Of a stretch of 45,986 nt of DNA, positions 17,663 through 27,241 are shown in pieces. This DNA comes from Pseudomonadota bacterium (GTDB lineage: Bacteria; Tectomicrobia; Entotheonellia; Entotheonellales; Entotheonellaceae): contig SXND01000011.1 of NCBI GenBank assembly GCA_005777235.1, positions 1 through 45,986 of the forward strand, written 5' to 3'. The notes under the pieces are model-generated. The model made no database searches, was not told the DNA's origin, and saw nothing but the letters and a program-made list of their open reading frames with translations. Position 1 is the first letter of the stretch. Each line of letters opens with the position of its first letter. Made by a program: the position numbers and the translations under genes.

Positions 17663-19198
17663 ATGGCCTCCCAGCCCGAAGGACTGCAGCAACTTGCCAC
17701 CCTTGTCAAAGTCAGCCAGGCACTCGCGGGTACCTTGCACCTTGAGACGGCCTTGGAGCGTGTGCTCGCCATTCTCGACCGTGGCCACAAGATGACGCCC
17801 AGCATGGTGACGCTGCTGGACACGTCATCGGAGGAACTGGCGATTGCCGTGGCGCATGGCTTAACCAGCGAGGGCAAGCGAGCGCGTTACCACATTGGCG
17901 AGGGCATTACGGGCCGTGTGGCCCAGAGCGGCAAGCCGATCATTGTGCCGCGTGTGAGCCAGGAGCCGATGTTTTTGAACCGCGCCGGACAGCGCAAGAA
18001 CCTCCAACGCCACGAGCAATCGTTCATCTGTGTCCCCGTCATCATCAACCGCAAACCGGTCGGAGCCCTCGGGGTGGACATGCCCTTTCAGGAAGGGCGT
18101 CACTACGAGCAGGAGTTGCAGTTTTTACAGGTCGTGACTTCGATGATCGCCCAGGCCATCAACGTCAACCGCCTCGCCGCCACGGAACGGCAGCATCTGC
18201 GCGAGGAAAACACCTATCTGCGCGAGGAACTCCAGCAGCGCTACGACTTCTCGAACATCATTGGCAATAGCGGGCGTATGCGGCAGGTCTACGAGCAAAT
18301 TACCCGCGTCGCGTCGACCAACACGACGGTGCTCATTCGCGGTGAATCGGGCACTGGGAAAGAATTGATCGCCCATGCCCTGCATTACAACTCACCGCGC
18401 GCCCGCCGCCCGTTCATCAAAGTGAGCTGTGCCGCCCTGCCAGAGACGTTGATCGAAACGCAACTCTTTGGCCATGAAAAAGGCGCCTTTACCGGGGCCC
18501 AGGCGCGTCGGCAAGGGCGTCTTGAGCTGGCCGATGGTGGCACCCTGTTTCTCGACGAGATTGGCGAACTCAGCCCGACTATGCAGGTCAAACTCCTGCG
18601 TGTCTTGCAAGAGCGGGAGTTTGAACGGGTGGGCGGCACCGTGACGCTGAAGGTGAACGTCCGCCTTCTGGCGGCGACCAACCGCGATTTGGAAAAGGCC
18701 ATGGTCGAGGGCAGTTTTCGCGAAGATCTCTACTACCGGCTCAACGTGTTTAGCCTGTTTGTGCCACCACTGCGGGAGCGCAAGGAGGATATTTTATTGC
18801 TGGCGGAACGTTTTTTAGAGCAGTACACCCGTGAGCATGGTAAGCCCATTAAGCGCATCGCCACCTCGGCGATTGACATGCTCACTAGCTATCATTGGCC
18901 GGGGAATGTGCGGGAACTGGAAAATGTCATCGAACGCAGTGTGTTGGTGTGCGAGGGCGCGGTCATGCATGGGTACCACCTGCCACCGACGCTGCAAACG
19001 GCGGAGGGCTCCGGCACCGTGCCCCAGGTCTCCCTCACCGAGGCGGTGGAAGTGTTTGAACGTGATCTCATTCAGGATGCGCTGAAAACCACCCGTGGCA
19101 ACCGGGCCAAGGCCGCAAAACTCCTCAACACGACCGAACGCATCATGGGCTATAAAGCCAAAAAATACGCCATTGACTACACGCGCTTCCGGGCCTAA
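17663..19198 (+). CDS. Sigma-54-dependent activator, NifA-like (GAF-AAA-Fis)
   Basis: A 511-aa enhancer-binding protein. Residues about 15-165 are a GAF sensor domain. The AAA+ domain follows with Walker A GESGTGKE, the sigma-54-contacting GAFTGA loop, Walker B LFLDEIGEL and the arginine-finger region around FREDLYYRLNVF. The C-terminal Fis-type helix-turn-helix reads GNRAKAAKLLNTTERIMGYKAKKY, close to NifA. ATG 17663 follows GAGGGG and is chosen over the open frame from 17591. There are no nif genes here, so the targets are unknown. It would activate sigma-54 promoters such as the one predicted at 35744, but nothing links the two directly. Confidence 0.88.
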   Translation: MASQPEGLQQLATLVKVSQALAGTLHLETALERVLAILDRGHKMTPSMVTLLDTSSEELAIAVAHGLTSEGKRARYHIGEGITGRVAQSGKPIIVPRVSQEPMFLNRAGQRKNLQRHEQSFICVPVIINRKPVGALGVDMPFQEGRHYEQELQFLQVVTSMIAQAINVNRLAATERQHLREENTYLREELQQRYDFSNIIGNSGRMRQVYEQITRVASTNTTVLIRGESGTGKELIAHALHYNSPRARRPFIKVSCAALPETLIETQLFGHEKGAFTGAQARRQGRLELADGGTLFLDEIGELSPTMQVKLLRVLQEREFERVGGTVTLKVNVRLLAATNRDLEKAMVEGSFREDLYYRLNVFSLFVPPLRERKEDILLLAERFLEQYTREHGKPIKRIATSAIDMLTSYHWPGNVRELENVIERSVLVCEGAVMHGYHLPPTLQTAEGSGTVPQVSLTEAVEVFERDLIQDALKTTRGNRAKAAKLLNTTERIMGYKAKKYAIDYTRFRA

Positions 19199-19208
19199 AG
19201 CTGCGGCC

Positions 19209-19712
19209 CTACAAGCAGACGCCCTCATGTTGCAAGAGCCGCTGCTTGAGGCTGACCCCGCCCGCGTAGCCGCGCAGGCGTCCGTCGCTGCCGATGACCC
19301 GATGGCACGGGATAACGATGGCCAGGGGGTTCCGGCCATTGGCATGGCCGACCGCCCGCGCTGCCTGGGGGATGCCCAGACGCTGCGCCAGTGCGCCGTA
19401 GGTGAGCGTCGTGCCAAAAGGGATGCGTTGCAGCTCCTGCCAGACGCGCTGTTGAAACGGGGTGCCGACAGGAGCAAGTCGCACGGTGAACCGCTGGCGC
19501 TGGCCCTGGAAGTATTCCCGCAGTTGCTGGATGGCTGGTGCCAACGCGGACGGATGTTCCTGCCACGCGGGATCACGTTGTACAGGACGGTCGCCTTGTT
19601 GAAAGTCGGCGCGGATGAGACCCTGGTCTGTCCCGGCGATACAGACCAGGCCGAAGGGCGACTCGATCGTTGCATACCAGATGAGCTGTACTCTAGCGAC
19701 TTGCGATGCCAT
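19209..19712 (-). CDS. ogt: Methylated-DNA-protein-cysteine methyltransferase
   Basis: A 167-aa suicide DNA-repair protein that moves the alkyl group from O6-alkylguanine to its own cysteine. The active site PCHRV is present (IVIPCHRVIGSDGRLRGYAGG), preceded by the DNA-binding segment GTPFQQRVWQELQRIPFGTTLTYG. It converges with the sigma-54 activator gene (10 bp between stops) and lies 47 bp downstream of aspS on the same strand. There is no Ada-type regulatory domain, so an Ogt-type stand-alone enzyme is the best call. Confidence 0.9.
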   Translation of the reverse strand: MASQVARVQLIWYATIESPFGLVCIAGTDQGLIRADFQQGDRPVQRDPAWQEHPSALAPAIQQLREYFQGQRQRFTVRLAPVGTPFQQRVWQELQRIPFGTTLTYGALAQRLGIPQAARAVGHANGRNPLAIVIPCHRVIGSDGRLRGYAGGVSLKQRLLQHEGVCL

Positions 19713-19759
19713 CGCGTGCGTCCTCTCCGATGTTCCCCCCCAGCATGCAGCCTACTGCC

Positions 19760-21553
19760 TCAGCGCACCCGCAACCCTAGATCGCGCAGTTGCTCCGGCT
19801 CCACCACCCCCGGCGCGCCCATAAACAGATCCTGGGCGCGCTGCGTTTTCGGAAACGCGATCACATCGCGCAGGCTCTCGCCACCGGCCAGCATCAGACA
19901 CAGCCGGTCAAAGCCAAAGGCAAAGCCGCCGTGCGGTGGGGCGCCAGCTTCTAACGCTTCGAGCATAAAGCCAAAACGCTCACGGGCTTGCTCCTCACTG
20001 TAGCCGAGGAGCTCCAGAATTTTGAGCTGCACGTCGGCACGGTGGTTACGCAGGCTCCCTGAGCCTAACTCCACGCCGTTGAGCACCAGATCGTAATGCG
20101 TCGCCCGCACCTGATGGGGCTGGGTGTCAAGCAGGGCAATATCGTCTTCCAAGGGCGCCACAAACGGCATGTGCATATAGGTGAGCTGGCCATTGTCCAT
20201 TGCCTCAAAGAGCGGGAAATCCACCACAAACAGCGTGTCCCACGGACGGTTCTCGCGACGATCGAGTCGTTCACCGAGCTGCACGCGCAACCGACCAAGG
20301 ATGTCACTGGCCAGGGCCGGACGGTCGGCAATGAACAACAGCAGATGGCCCGGACGTAACCCAGCGCGAGCGGTCATCTGCTGTTGTTCGTCCTCACTCA
20401 GATAGCGCGTAATTGGCGATTGCCAGGTGCCATCCGGCTGCACCCGCACCCAGGCCATGCCTTTGGCACCCCATTGGCGACTCTGCTCAACCAGACGGTC
20501 TAACTCGCTGCGGGAGACGGCCTCGGCCTGGGGAATGGGTAAGGCGCGCACCACGCCCCCGGCCTGGACGGCCTGGGCAAACACCTGCAAGCCACTGTGC
20601 GCCACGATGTCCGTGAGATCCACCAACTCCAGGGTGATGCGGGTATCCGGTTTGTCCGAGCCATAGCGCGCCATCACGTCAGCATACGAGGCGCGTGGGA
20701 AGGGGCGTGGCAGCTCAATGCCTTTGACCTCGCGGAAGGCGCGGGCCGTGATGTCTTCGAGCACGTTCAGGACGTCCTCCACGCCGATAAATGACATTTC
20801 GAGGTCGATCTGGGAGAATTCAAGCTGCCGATCGGCACGCTGGTCTTCATCGCGAAAACAACGCGCAATCTGGAAGTAGCCGTCGAACCCAGCCACCATG
20901 AGCAACTGCTTCATAAGCTGTGGCGACTGCGGCAGGGCGTAAAAGCTGCCGTGGTACATGCGACTCGGCACGAGAAAGTCACGCGCCCCTTCTGGCGTGG
21001 CGCGTCCGAGCAGGGGCGTCTCGATCTCATACAGCCCTAGATCGGTGCACGTGGCCCGCACCGACTGCAAGAGCCGATGGCGCAGGGCCAAGCGCTGTTG
21101 CATCACCGGACGGCGCAGGTCGTGCACGCGATGCCGCAAGCGCAGCGCGTCGTCGATTTGGGCCTCATCTTCGAGCGGAAACGGCGGCGTGGTGGCCGTG
21201 TTGACAATGCGCACCTCCGTGGCTACCAGTTCGACCTCACCAGTGGGGAGTTTGAGATTGGCCGCGTCCTCGCTGCGGTGCTCCACCCGACCGCGCACCA
21301 CGACAACGTATTCGGCGCGTAATTCCCCGGCCTTCTCGTGGGCGGCGGGCGCTGTATCAGGTTTGAACACCACCTGCGCCAGGCCCGTGCGGTCGCGGAG
21401 ATCCGCAAACACCACCCCCCCGTGGTCACGCCGGCGATGCACCCAGCCGCAGAGGACGACGTCCTGGCCGACATGCGCGGGCCGTAGGGTGCCGCAATAA
21501 TGGGTCCGACGCAAACTCCCGAGTGGGTCTAACTGTTTCACACTGTCCTCCAT
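19760..21553 (-). CDS. aspS: Aspartyl-tRNA synthetase
   Basis: A 597-aa class II aminoacyl-tRNA synthetase of the bacterial AspRS type, which charges tRNA-Asp (and tRNA-Asn in species that use the amidotransferase route). An N-terminal OB-fold anticodon-binding domain (CGWVHRRRDHGGVVFADLRDR) is followed by the catalytic core with motif 2 (ARCFRDEDQRADRQLEFSQ) and motif 3 (GGFAFGFDRLCLMLAG). The central insertion typical of bacterial AspRS lies between. The size is normal. The start lies about 150 bp from the ancestral comEC start at 21702, so the two genes are divergent and their promoters share the gap. Confidence 0.95.
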   Translation of the reverse strand: MEDSVKQLDPLGSLRRTHYCGTLRPAHVGQDVVLCGWVHRRRDHGGVVFADLRDRTGLAQVVFKPDTAPAAHEKAGELRAEYVVVVRGRVEHRSEDAANLKLPTGEVELVATEVRIVNTATTPPFPLEDEAQIDDALRLRHRVHDLRRPVMQQRLALRHRLLQSVRATCTDLGLYEIETPLLGRATPEGARDFLVPSRMYHGSFYALPQSPQLMKQLLMVAGFDGYFQIARCFRDEDQRADRQLEFSQIDLEMSFIGVEDVLNVLEDITARAFREVKGIELPRPFPRASYADVMARYGSDKPDTRITLELVDLTDIVAHSGLQVFAQAVQAGGVVRALPIPQAEAVSRSELDRLVEQSRQWGAKGMAWVRVQPDGTWQSPITRYLSEDEQQQMTARAGLRPGHLLLFIADRPALASDILGRLRVQLGERLDRRENRPWDTLFVVDFPLFEAMDNGQLTYMHMPFVAPLEDDIALLDTQPHQVRATHYDLVLNGVELGSGSLRNHRADVQLKILELLGYSEEQARERFGFMLEALEAGAPPHGGFAFGFDRLCLMLAGGESLRDVIAFPKTQRAQDLFMGAPGVVEPEQLRDLGLRVR

Positions 21554-21712
21554 GCGCCACAGGCAGCGCGCATCGTTGTGCGGAAAGGCTCTATACTACC
21601 ACAGGATCACCTGGGTGCTACAAGGCAGCCAAGCATATAGGTACGACGAAGCAACCGTCAAGGCGACACCCATGCGCTGGTACCAAGCCGAGAGTTTCCT
21701 CATGCCCGTGAG

Positions 21713-22948
21713 CAAGCCAGCGGCGCAACCCCCTGGCTTGAGACATGGGGTCAAGCCGCTGCGTGTCCGTAGGACACGGGAGCTTTGCAGTTGCCTCCGA
21801 CGCCGGGAGGCTTTACCATAGGCTCTGGTACGCTCTCGCACACCAGCCACGGGGGAAGCCCATGATCCAGCGGCAGCTCAAATTACGGCTCACTCCCGTG
21901 CAGGCCACTCAGCTTGATACCTGGCTGTGGCACTTGACTGGTGTCTGGAATTGGGCCATTCCCAAGATCGAGCAGGACGCCAAGCTGGGTATCTTCCCTA
22001 CCCAAAAGGCCTTTCATAATCTGTTGGCAGGCCATAGCACCAAGCTCGGCATCCCCAGTCACACCCTGCAAGGCCTGCGCGACACGGCGTACAGCGCCTG
22101 GCAACGCTGCTGGAAGAAGTTGGCAAAGAAGCCCCGCCTCAAAGGGCAACGCAACCGGCTCACGAGCCTCCCGTTCCCTGATCCGTTCAAGAGGCCAGAC
22201 AAGCCACGTATCCATATTCCAGGCCTCGGCCACGTCCGGTTCCATGCCCAAGACCTCCCCACAGGACGCCTCAAAAGTGGCCGGATAGTCAAGCGGGCGT
22301 CGGGCTGGTATCTCTGTCTGTTCCTCGACGCCCAGCCCCAGGCTATTCCGCATGTGGCTGATGGCGCGATCGGCATTGATCCCGGCTTTCAGACCCTCCT
22401 CACGTGCTCTACGGGCGAGAAGGTGGCGCACCCGCATGAACTGCGCCAGACCGCACAACGACTGGCGCAAGCGCAACGCGGTGGCCGGAGACATCTGACG
22501 GCCCGGCTACACGAGCGCCTGGCCAACCAGCGCCAGGATCGCAACCACAAACTCTCGCGCCGCCTTATCGCCGAGAACCGGGTGATTGTCTGGTCGAAAG
22601 ATCACGCCAAGGGCCTGGCCCGATCTTTTGGCAAGAGCGTGGCCAGTGCGGCGCACGCTCAGCTTCGAGGGATGCTCGCCTACAAGTGCACTGCAAGCGG
22701 TAGGCAGTCCCTCGAAGTGCCGTCGCGTTTTTCCACCAAGACCTGCTCGGCATGTGGGAGCCTTTCTGGTCCCACTGGCTATGCGGGCTTGTCAGTCAGG
22801 CAGTGGGTGTGTGCGGCGTGTGGGGCCGCGCATGACCGTGATGGGAATGCGGCCATCAACACGCTCCATGCCGGGGTCGGAACGCCCCACGAACGCCGCC
22901 GTGAGGCGGCTCCCGGAATCCCCTGGCTTTAGCCATGGGGAGGTTCAA
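21713..22948 (+). mobile_element. IS200/IS605-type element with tnpB only (copy B), inserted in comEC
   Basis: A 1236-bp element. The left end starts CAAGCC after flanking TGAG and has a hairpin at 21730-21750. A second small stem (GTGTCC, GTA, GGACAC) follows. The right end has the bulged-A hairpin at 22922-22940, then AGG and terminal TTCAA at 22948. Removing 21713-22948 joins ATGCCCGTGAG to CGAACGCCC and restores an in-frame comEC start (M-P-V-S-E-R-P-L). It has tnpB but no tnpA. The right-end hairpin matches in reverse that at 1279, and the left end matches 5121-5176, so at least three copies or remnants of this family lie in the window. Confidence 0.75.
21862..22932 (+). CDS. tnpB: TnpB-family protein with altered RuvC-II site
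   Basis: A 356-aa TnpB-like protein. The first catalytic Asp (GAIGIDPGFQ) and the last (HDRDGNAAIN) are present, as is the zinc ribbon (CSACGSLSG, CAACG). The RuvC-II segment, normally a hydrophobic strand plus Glu-Asp-Leu, reads RVIVWSKDHAKGLA, with no Glu at the expected position. A nearby Glu (SLEVPSRFSTKTCSACG) might substitute, as in TnpBs with rearranged active sites, or the nuclease may be dead. The C-terminal codons (GIPWL) are made by the right-end hairpin itself. ATG 21862 follows GGGGGAAGCCC. The size and order otherwise suit TnpB. Confidence 0.8.
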   Translation: MIQRQLKLRLTPVQATQLDTWLWHLTGVWNWAIPKIEQDAKLGIFPTQKAFHNLLAGHSTKLGIPSHTLQGLRDTAYSAWQRCWKKLAKKPRLKGQRNRLTSLPFPDPFKRPDKPRIHIPGLGHVRFHAQDLPTGRLKSGRIVKRASGWYLCLFLDAQPQAIPHVADGAIGIDPGFQTLLTCSTGEKVAHPHELRQTAQRLAQAQRGGRRHLTARLHERLANQRQDRNHKLSRRLIAENRVIVWSKDHAKGLARSFGKSVASAAHAQLRGMLAYKCTASGRQSLEVPSRFSTKTCSACGSLSGPTGYAGLSVRQWVCAACGAAHDRDGNAAINTLHAGVGTPHERRREAAPGIPWL

Positions 22949-25421
22949 CGAACGCCCCCTGTGGTGTGTCGCCCTGGGGCTGCTGTGCGGCAGTCTGCTC
23001 GGGACCGCGGTGGATCTGGCCCTGTGGCCTCTGTGCGGCGCCTTGGGCGTGGCGGGATGCTGCGTGCTGCTGCCCTGGCCACTCCAGCAGGTGCGGCGCT
23101 GCTGCCGTTTGGCACTGGTGGGGCTGGCATTGACCACGCTGCAACTGGCCTGGGCTGGCCAGACGCTGCCGCCGCATCACATTGCGCAGATGGTCGCGAC
23201 CTTGCCGCGCCACGTGACGGTCGAGGGCACGTTGGACCGCCCGGTGGAGATACGGCAGGGGCATGCCTATGTCTCGCTGCAACTCCACCGCCTGGCACAC
23301 GAGGCGCAGCCCTGGCAGCCCACCATTGGTCGTATCCGCTTGCATATCCATGCCGAGTCAGTGCCATTGCTGCCGGGGGATGTGGTGCAGGTGACACGGC
23401 TGCGCTTGTCGCCGGTGCGTGCCTCACAGAACCCCGATGGGTTTGATTTCGAGCGTTTTATGCGCTGGCAGGGGCTGCGGGTGGTGGGCGGTGTGAGCCG
23501 TCCCGAGCGTCTGGTGTTGCTGCAGCGCCCCGAGGGTTGGCGGCTCGACCGTACGCTGGAACAATGGCGCCAGCATCTACGTGCCGTGGTGCGCTCCCAC
23601 ATCCCGGCGCCCTATGACGCGGTGTTCCTGGCCATGGTGTTGGGGCAGCGTGGCGATCTGACGCCAGAGGTGGAACAGAGCTTCCGCGCTGCGGGGACGA
23701 CGCATCTCCTGGTGGTATCCGGTCTCAACGTGAGCTGCATTGCGCTGGCGGTCTTCCTGGTGTGGCGCAGCCTGTTACGGGTGATCCGTAGCTGGTTACC
23801 ACGTGGCTGGCACCCGGGCTGGCGCCCGACGCCGTGGGCCGCGCTCTTGAGCATCCCCCCGGTCCTGTTGTACTGTGCGCTGGTCGGTTGGGAAGTCCCG
23901 GCCACCCGCGCCGCCCTCATGGTCGGCAGCTTCTTACTGGCCCTCATGCTGCAACGGACCCGCGAACCCTTGCATGCGCTGCTCCTGGCCGCCGGGCTCA
24001 TCCTGGTGTACGAACCGACCGCCGCACGTGACCTGGCGTTCCAGCTCTCCTTTATGGCGGTGGCGTGTATGGTCTTGGTGAGTACCACGCGTCCGACGGA
24101 GGAACCCCCTGCGGAGGGGCCTCCTGGGAACGCTCTACACCGTTGGCGTACATACCTGTGGACCTACCTCCTGGTCAATAGCGCCGCCTTTTTCGGTACG
24201 TTACCGCTCATCAGCAGCACGTTTCACACCGTGCAGACGTTTGCCATCCTGGCGAATCTGCCCCTCGTGCCCCTGGCTGGTCTCCTCACCCAGGCTGGCG
24301 TCGCGGCCCTGGGCGTGTTCATCTGCTGGCCGGCGCTCACGCCGTGGGTGCTGGCGCCGTTCACCCCCTTGCTACGCTGGGTGGTGACGTTTGTCGAGAC
24401 CATCGCAGCCTGGCCCGCCGCCCAGGTGTACATCGCGGCCCCGTCCTGGCCCATGATTATGGGGTATTATGGCCTGATGGGCTGTGTGCTCTACGCCCCA
24501 CGCGGGCGTTGGCGTTGGTCGGGAGCTGGGCTGTGTGTCGTCGTAGTGCTGGCCGGCGCCGGGTGGCAATACGTTGCGACGCGCCCGGCCCACCTGCGGG
24601 TGACGTTTCTCGATGTCGGCTCGGGCGATGCTATCGTGGTGCAAGTGCCAGGGCCGCATACGCTGGTCATCGACGGCGGTGGCACCTATGATGGACGCTT
24701 TGATACGGGCCGGCAGATCATCGCACCCTGGCTCTGGCAACAATATATCCGGCGCTTTGACCTCATGGTGCTGACGCATATGCACCCCGATCATGCGCGT
24801 GGACTGGTCAGCCTGCTGCGTCTGTTTCCCACCCAGGGGTTACTGACGAACCAGAGCCCCATGCCTGATGGGTATCTGCGTGACCTGCGCCATGCCGGGC
24901 AGCGCTGGGGTACGCCGCATCACCCGGCGCCAGACGGCCCGCGCCAGTGGCAGTGGGAGCGCTTACAGATGACCCTCCTGGTGCCCCCAGACCCGGCAGC
25001 CCCAGCGTCTGTGCCCTGGAAGCCGCGCAATGAAAACGATCGCTCCCTGGTGCTCCGCCTGCAATACGGCGCGGTACGCCTGCTGCTCACCGGCGATATT
25101 GAGCGCGCCACTGAGGACTGGCTCCTGGCCCAAGGGGTCGATGTGCGGGCGGATATTCTCAAAGTGCCGCATCATGGCAGTAAAACCTCCACCACGCCGG
25201 CCTTTGTGCAGCAGGTGCGACCGCGTGTGGGTATTATTTCCACAGGCGCCAATAATCCCTTTGGACATCCGCATGCGCAGACGCTCGACACCCTGGCACA
25301 GCAGGGGGTCGAGGTCTGGCGCACGGACCTGCATGGCGCCATCACCCTCACCAGTGATGGCCAGAGCTATCAGCTCACCGCCGTGCGCCCCTATCGTCCA
25401 ACACTGCCGGCACGCGATTAG
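22935..25421 (+). CDS. comEC: ComEC/Rec2-family DNA-uptake channel
   Basis: An 828-aa polytopic protein. The N-terminal region is followed by the competence membrane domain (THLLVVSGLNVSCIAL signature, many helices). The C-terminal metallo-beta-lactamase-like domain has LDVGSGDAIVVQ, THMHPDHARG and LKVPHHGSKTSTTP. ComEC forms the inner-membrane channel for single-stranded DNA in natural transformation; the MBL domain is the proposed nuclease. The present ATG lies inside the right end of the tnpB element. The ancestral start was probably ATG 21702, and the insertion replaced the first codons (MPVS by MGRFN). No ribosome site precedes the new ATG, so expression may be reduced. Confidence 0.9.
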   Translation: MGRFNERPLWCVALGLLCGSLLGTAVDLALWPLCGALGVAGCCVLLPWPLQQVRRCCRLALVGLALTTLQLAWAGQTLPPHHIAQMVATLPRHVTVEGTLDRPVEIRQGHAYVSLQLHRLAHEAQPWQPTIGRIRLHIHAESVPLLPGDVVQVTRLRLSPVRASQNPDGFDFERFMRWQGLRVVGGVSRPERLVLLQRPEGWRLDRTLEQWRQHLRAVVRSHIPAPYDAVFLAMVLGQRGDLTPEVEQSFRAAGTTHLLVVSGLNVSCIALAVFLVWRSLLRVIRSWLPRGWHPGWRPTPWAALLSIPPVLLYCALVGWEVPATRAALMVGSFLLALMLQRTREPLHALLLAAGLILVYEPTAARDLAFQLSFMAVACMVLVSTTRPTEEPPAEGPPGNALHRWRTYLWTYLLVNSAAFFGTLPLISSTFHTVQTFAILANLPLVPLAGLLTQAGVAALGVFICWPALTPWVLAPFTPLLRWVVTFVETIAAWPAAQVYIAAPSWPMIMGYYGLMGCVLYAPRGRWRWSGAGLCVVVVLAGAGWQYVATRPAHLRVTFLDVGSGDAIVVQVPGPHTLVIDGGGTYDGRFDTGRQIIAPWLWQQYIRRFDLMVLTHMHPDHARGLVSLLRLFPTQGLLTNQSPMPDGYLRDLRHAGQRWGTPHHPAPDGPRQWQWERLQMTLLVPPDPAAPASVPWKPRNENDRSLVLRLQYGAVRLLLTGDIERATEDWLLAQGVDVRADILKVPHHGSKTSTTPAFVQQVRPRVGIISTGANNPFGHPHAQTLDTLAQQGVEVWRTDLHGAITLTSDGQSYQLTAVRPYRPTLPARD

Positions 25422-25456
25422 GCCGTCATCCATCAGACTTTGGAGAAGGACCGACG

Positions 25457-27175
25457 ATGAACAGTACGGGCACCTCACGCCCCCTCAGTGTGGGGCGTGA
25501 ATTGTGGCTTCTGGGCCGTCTGCGCGGGCAGATCGCGCGCAACAGCCTGCAGTATCATCTGCAGCATCATACGGGGCGTTTGATCCTGCTGGGCATAGTC
25601 GCTGGGCTGTTTATTGCGGGAGATTACCTGTTTTTCCACCGGATGCTGCGGCATATGGCGGGCATGCCAGGGGAGCTCGCCCCCTTGTTGCTCGGGCAGT
25701 TACTCAGCATGATTTTTATGGCGTTTTTCTCCATGTTGCTTTTCTCTAACACCATCACGTCCATCTCGACCATCTATCTGTCCTCCGATTTACTGATTTT
25801 GATGTCCTCGCCACTGCGTTTAAGCACCGTGTTTGTGACAAAATTTGTGCAAACCTTGCTCTATAGCTCCTGGATGGTGCTGCTGTTTGGTCTTCCAATC
25901 TTCGTCGCCTTTGGTCAGGCCCAGCACGCCACGCTCTCCTACTATGCCTGGTTGCTGCCGACCCTGCTGCCCTTCCTGGTCATTCCCGCTGGACTGGGCA
26001 TGCTGGGGACGATGCTGCTCATGCGCTACTTCCCGGCCCAGCAAACCCACAAAGCCGTCACCGTGCTGAGCGTGTTCTGCATGACGGGCCTGGTCATGTT
26101 CATCCGCTTTTTACGGCCAGAACGTTTGGTGCGTGAAGCACCCGATGCCCTCTTACTGCAATTTCTCGATTCCCTGAAAACCCCAGATTTGCCCTTACTG
26201 CCGAGCACCTGGGCCACCAAAGCCTTGCTGGCGGGCAGTGACGCCACGGCAGGCTCGGCGCTGGGGCATGTAGTGTTGCTGTGGGGGGTGGCGCTGTTGG
26301 TGTGCACCCTGACGGTCTGGGTGGCCAGCCAGGTGTATTATACGGGCTGGGCGGACGGCGCGACGTCACGGCGTCGGAGCACTACGACCCGACGGACCCG
26401 GCGCGCGGAGCTGGTGCTCCTGCCGTTGCTCAAGCACTGCTTGCCTGCCACGCGTGGCCTGGTGTGTAAAGATCTGAAACTTTTCTTGCGTGATCCGGCC
26501 CAATGGTCACAGCTCTTGCTCTTAGGCGCGCTGGCGGTGATTTATCTGTACAACATCCAGAACCTGCCGCTGGACACGCTTTTCCTGCGCAACTTTATTT
26601 CGGTGTTGAATCTCGGTTTGGCCGGGTTTGTGTTATCCGCCGTGGCGGTACGTTTTGTCTTTACCAGTACAAGCCTGGAAGGCCGTAGTTTTTGGATCGT
26701 CGTGGCTTCCCCGATGGCCTTTCGGAGCTTCATCCGTGAGAAATTTTGCTTTTACTTCCTGCCGTTGCTCATCCTCGCCGAGACGCTGGTGATTGTGTCC
26801 AATGTGCTGCTGCAAGCGGACGCCTACCTCATGCTCTTTGCCGTCATCGTGATCTTCCTGATCACCTGTGCCTTGACTGGCCTGGGGGTGGGCTTGGGGG
26901 CGATGTACCCGCGCTTTGTCTACGACAATATCGCGCAGACGGCCGCCAGTACCGGGGGCATCCTGTACATGGTGCTGAGTCTGGGGTTTATCGGGGTTAT
27001 CCTGCTGCTGGCGGCGCGCCCGATGTATGTGCATCTGGCACACAAATTTTTGTGGCAGTCGGTGGGCGGCCTCGAAGTGTATGTGTGCTACGGGGGGATT
27101 GTCGGGCTGTGCCTGTGTACTGCGCTGGTGCCCATGCGCCTTGGCGCCAGGGCGCTGGAGCGGCTCGAACTCTAG
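25457..27175 (+). CDS. Putative ABC-type exporter permease
   Basis: A 572-aa membrane protein starting 36 bp after comEC, with GGAGAAGG before ATG 25457. Two sets of about six hydrophobic helices are separated by a basic loop (SRRRSTTTRRTRRAELV). After that loop comes LVCKDLKLFLRDPAQWSQLL, which resembles ABC-2-type exporter permeases (K-D-x-x-x-x-x-R-D-P). No ATP-binding subunit lies next to it in this window, so partner and substrate are unknown. It may be cotranscribed with comEC. Confidence 0.65.
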   Translation: MNSTGTSRPLSVGRELWLLGRLRGQIARNSLQYHLQHHTGRLILLGIVAGLFIAGDYLFFHRMLRHMAGMPGELAPLLLGQLLSMIFMAFFSMLLFSNTITSISTIYLSSDLLILMSSPLRLSTVFVTKFVQTLLYSSWMVLLFGLPIFVAFGQAQHATLSYYAWLLPTLLPFLVIPAGLGMLGTMLLMRYFPAQQTHKAVTVLSVFCMTGLVMFIRFLRPERLVREAPDALLLQFLDSLKTPDLPLLPSTWATKALLAGSDATAGSALGHVVLLWGVALLVCTLTVWVASQVYYTGWADGATSRRRSTTTRRTRRAELVLLPLLKHCLPATRGLVCKDLKLFLRDPAQWSQLLLLGALAVIYLYNIQNLPLDTLFLRNFISVLNLGLAGFVLSAVAVRFVFTSTSLEGRSFWIVVASPMAFRSFIREKFCFYFLPLLILAETLVIVSNVLLQADAYLMLFAVIVIFLITCALTGLGVGLGAMYPRFVYDNIAQTAASTGGILYMVLSLGFIGVILLLAARPMYVHLAHKFLWQSVGGLEVYVCYGGIVGLCLCTALVPMRLGARALERLEL

Positions 27176-27192
27176 AGGCGCATACTTTTTGC

Positions 27193-27221
27193 TTGACGGA
27201 GCAGAAGCAATTGCGTAAGGT
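27193..27221 (+). promoter_or_regulatory. Sigma-70-type promoter for the tRNA-Gln/tRNA-Glu pair
   Basis: TTGACG (27193-27198), a 17-bp spacer and TAAGGT (27216-27221). Transcription would begin around 27228, 14 bp before tRNA-Gln. The -35 box is good and the -10 box is weak. Confidence 0.45.
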
Positions 27222-27241
27222 TTTGGCGCCTTCTTGCCTGA

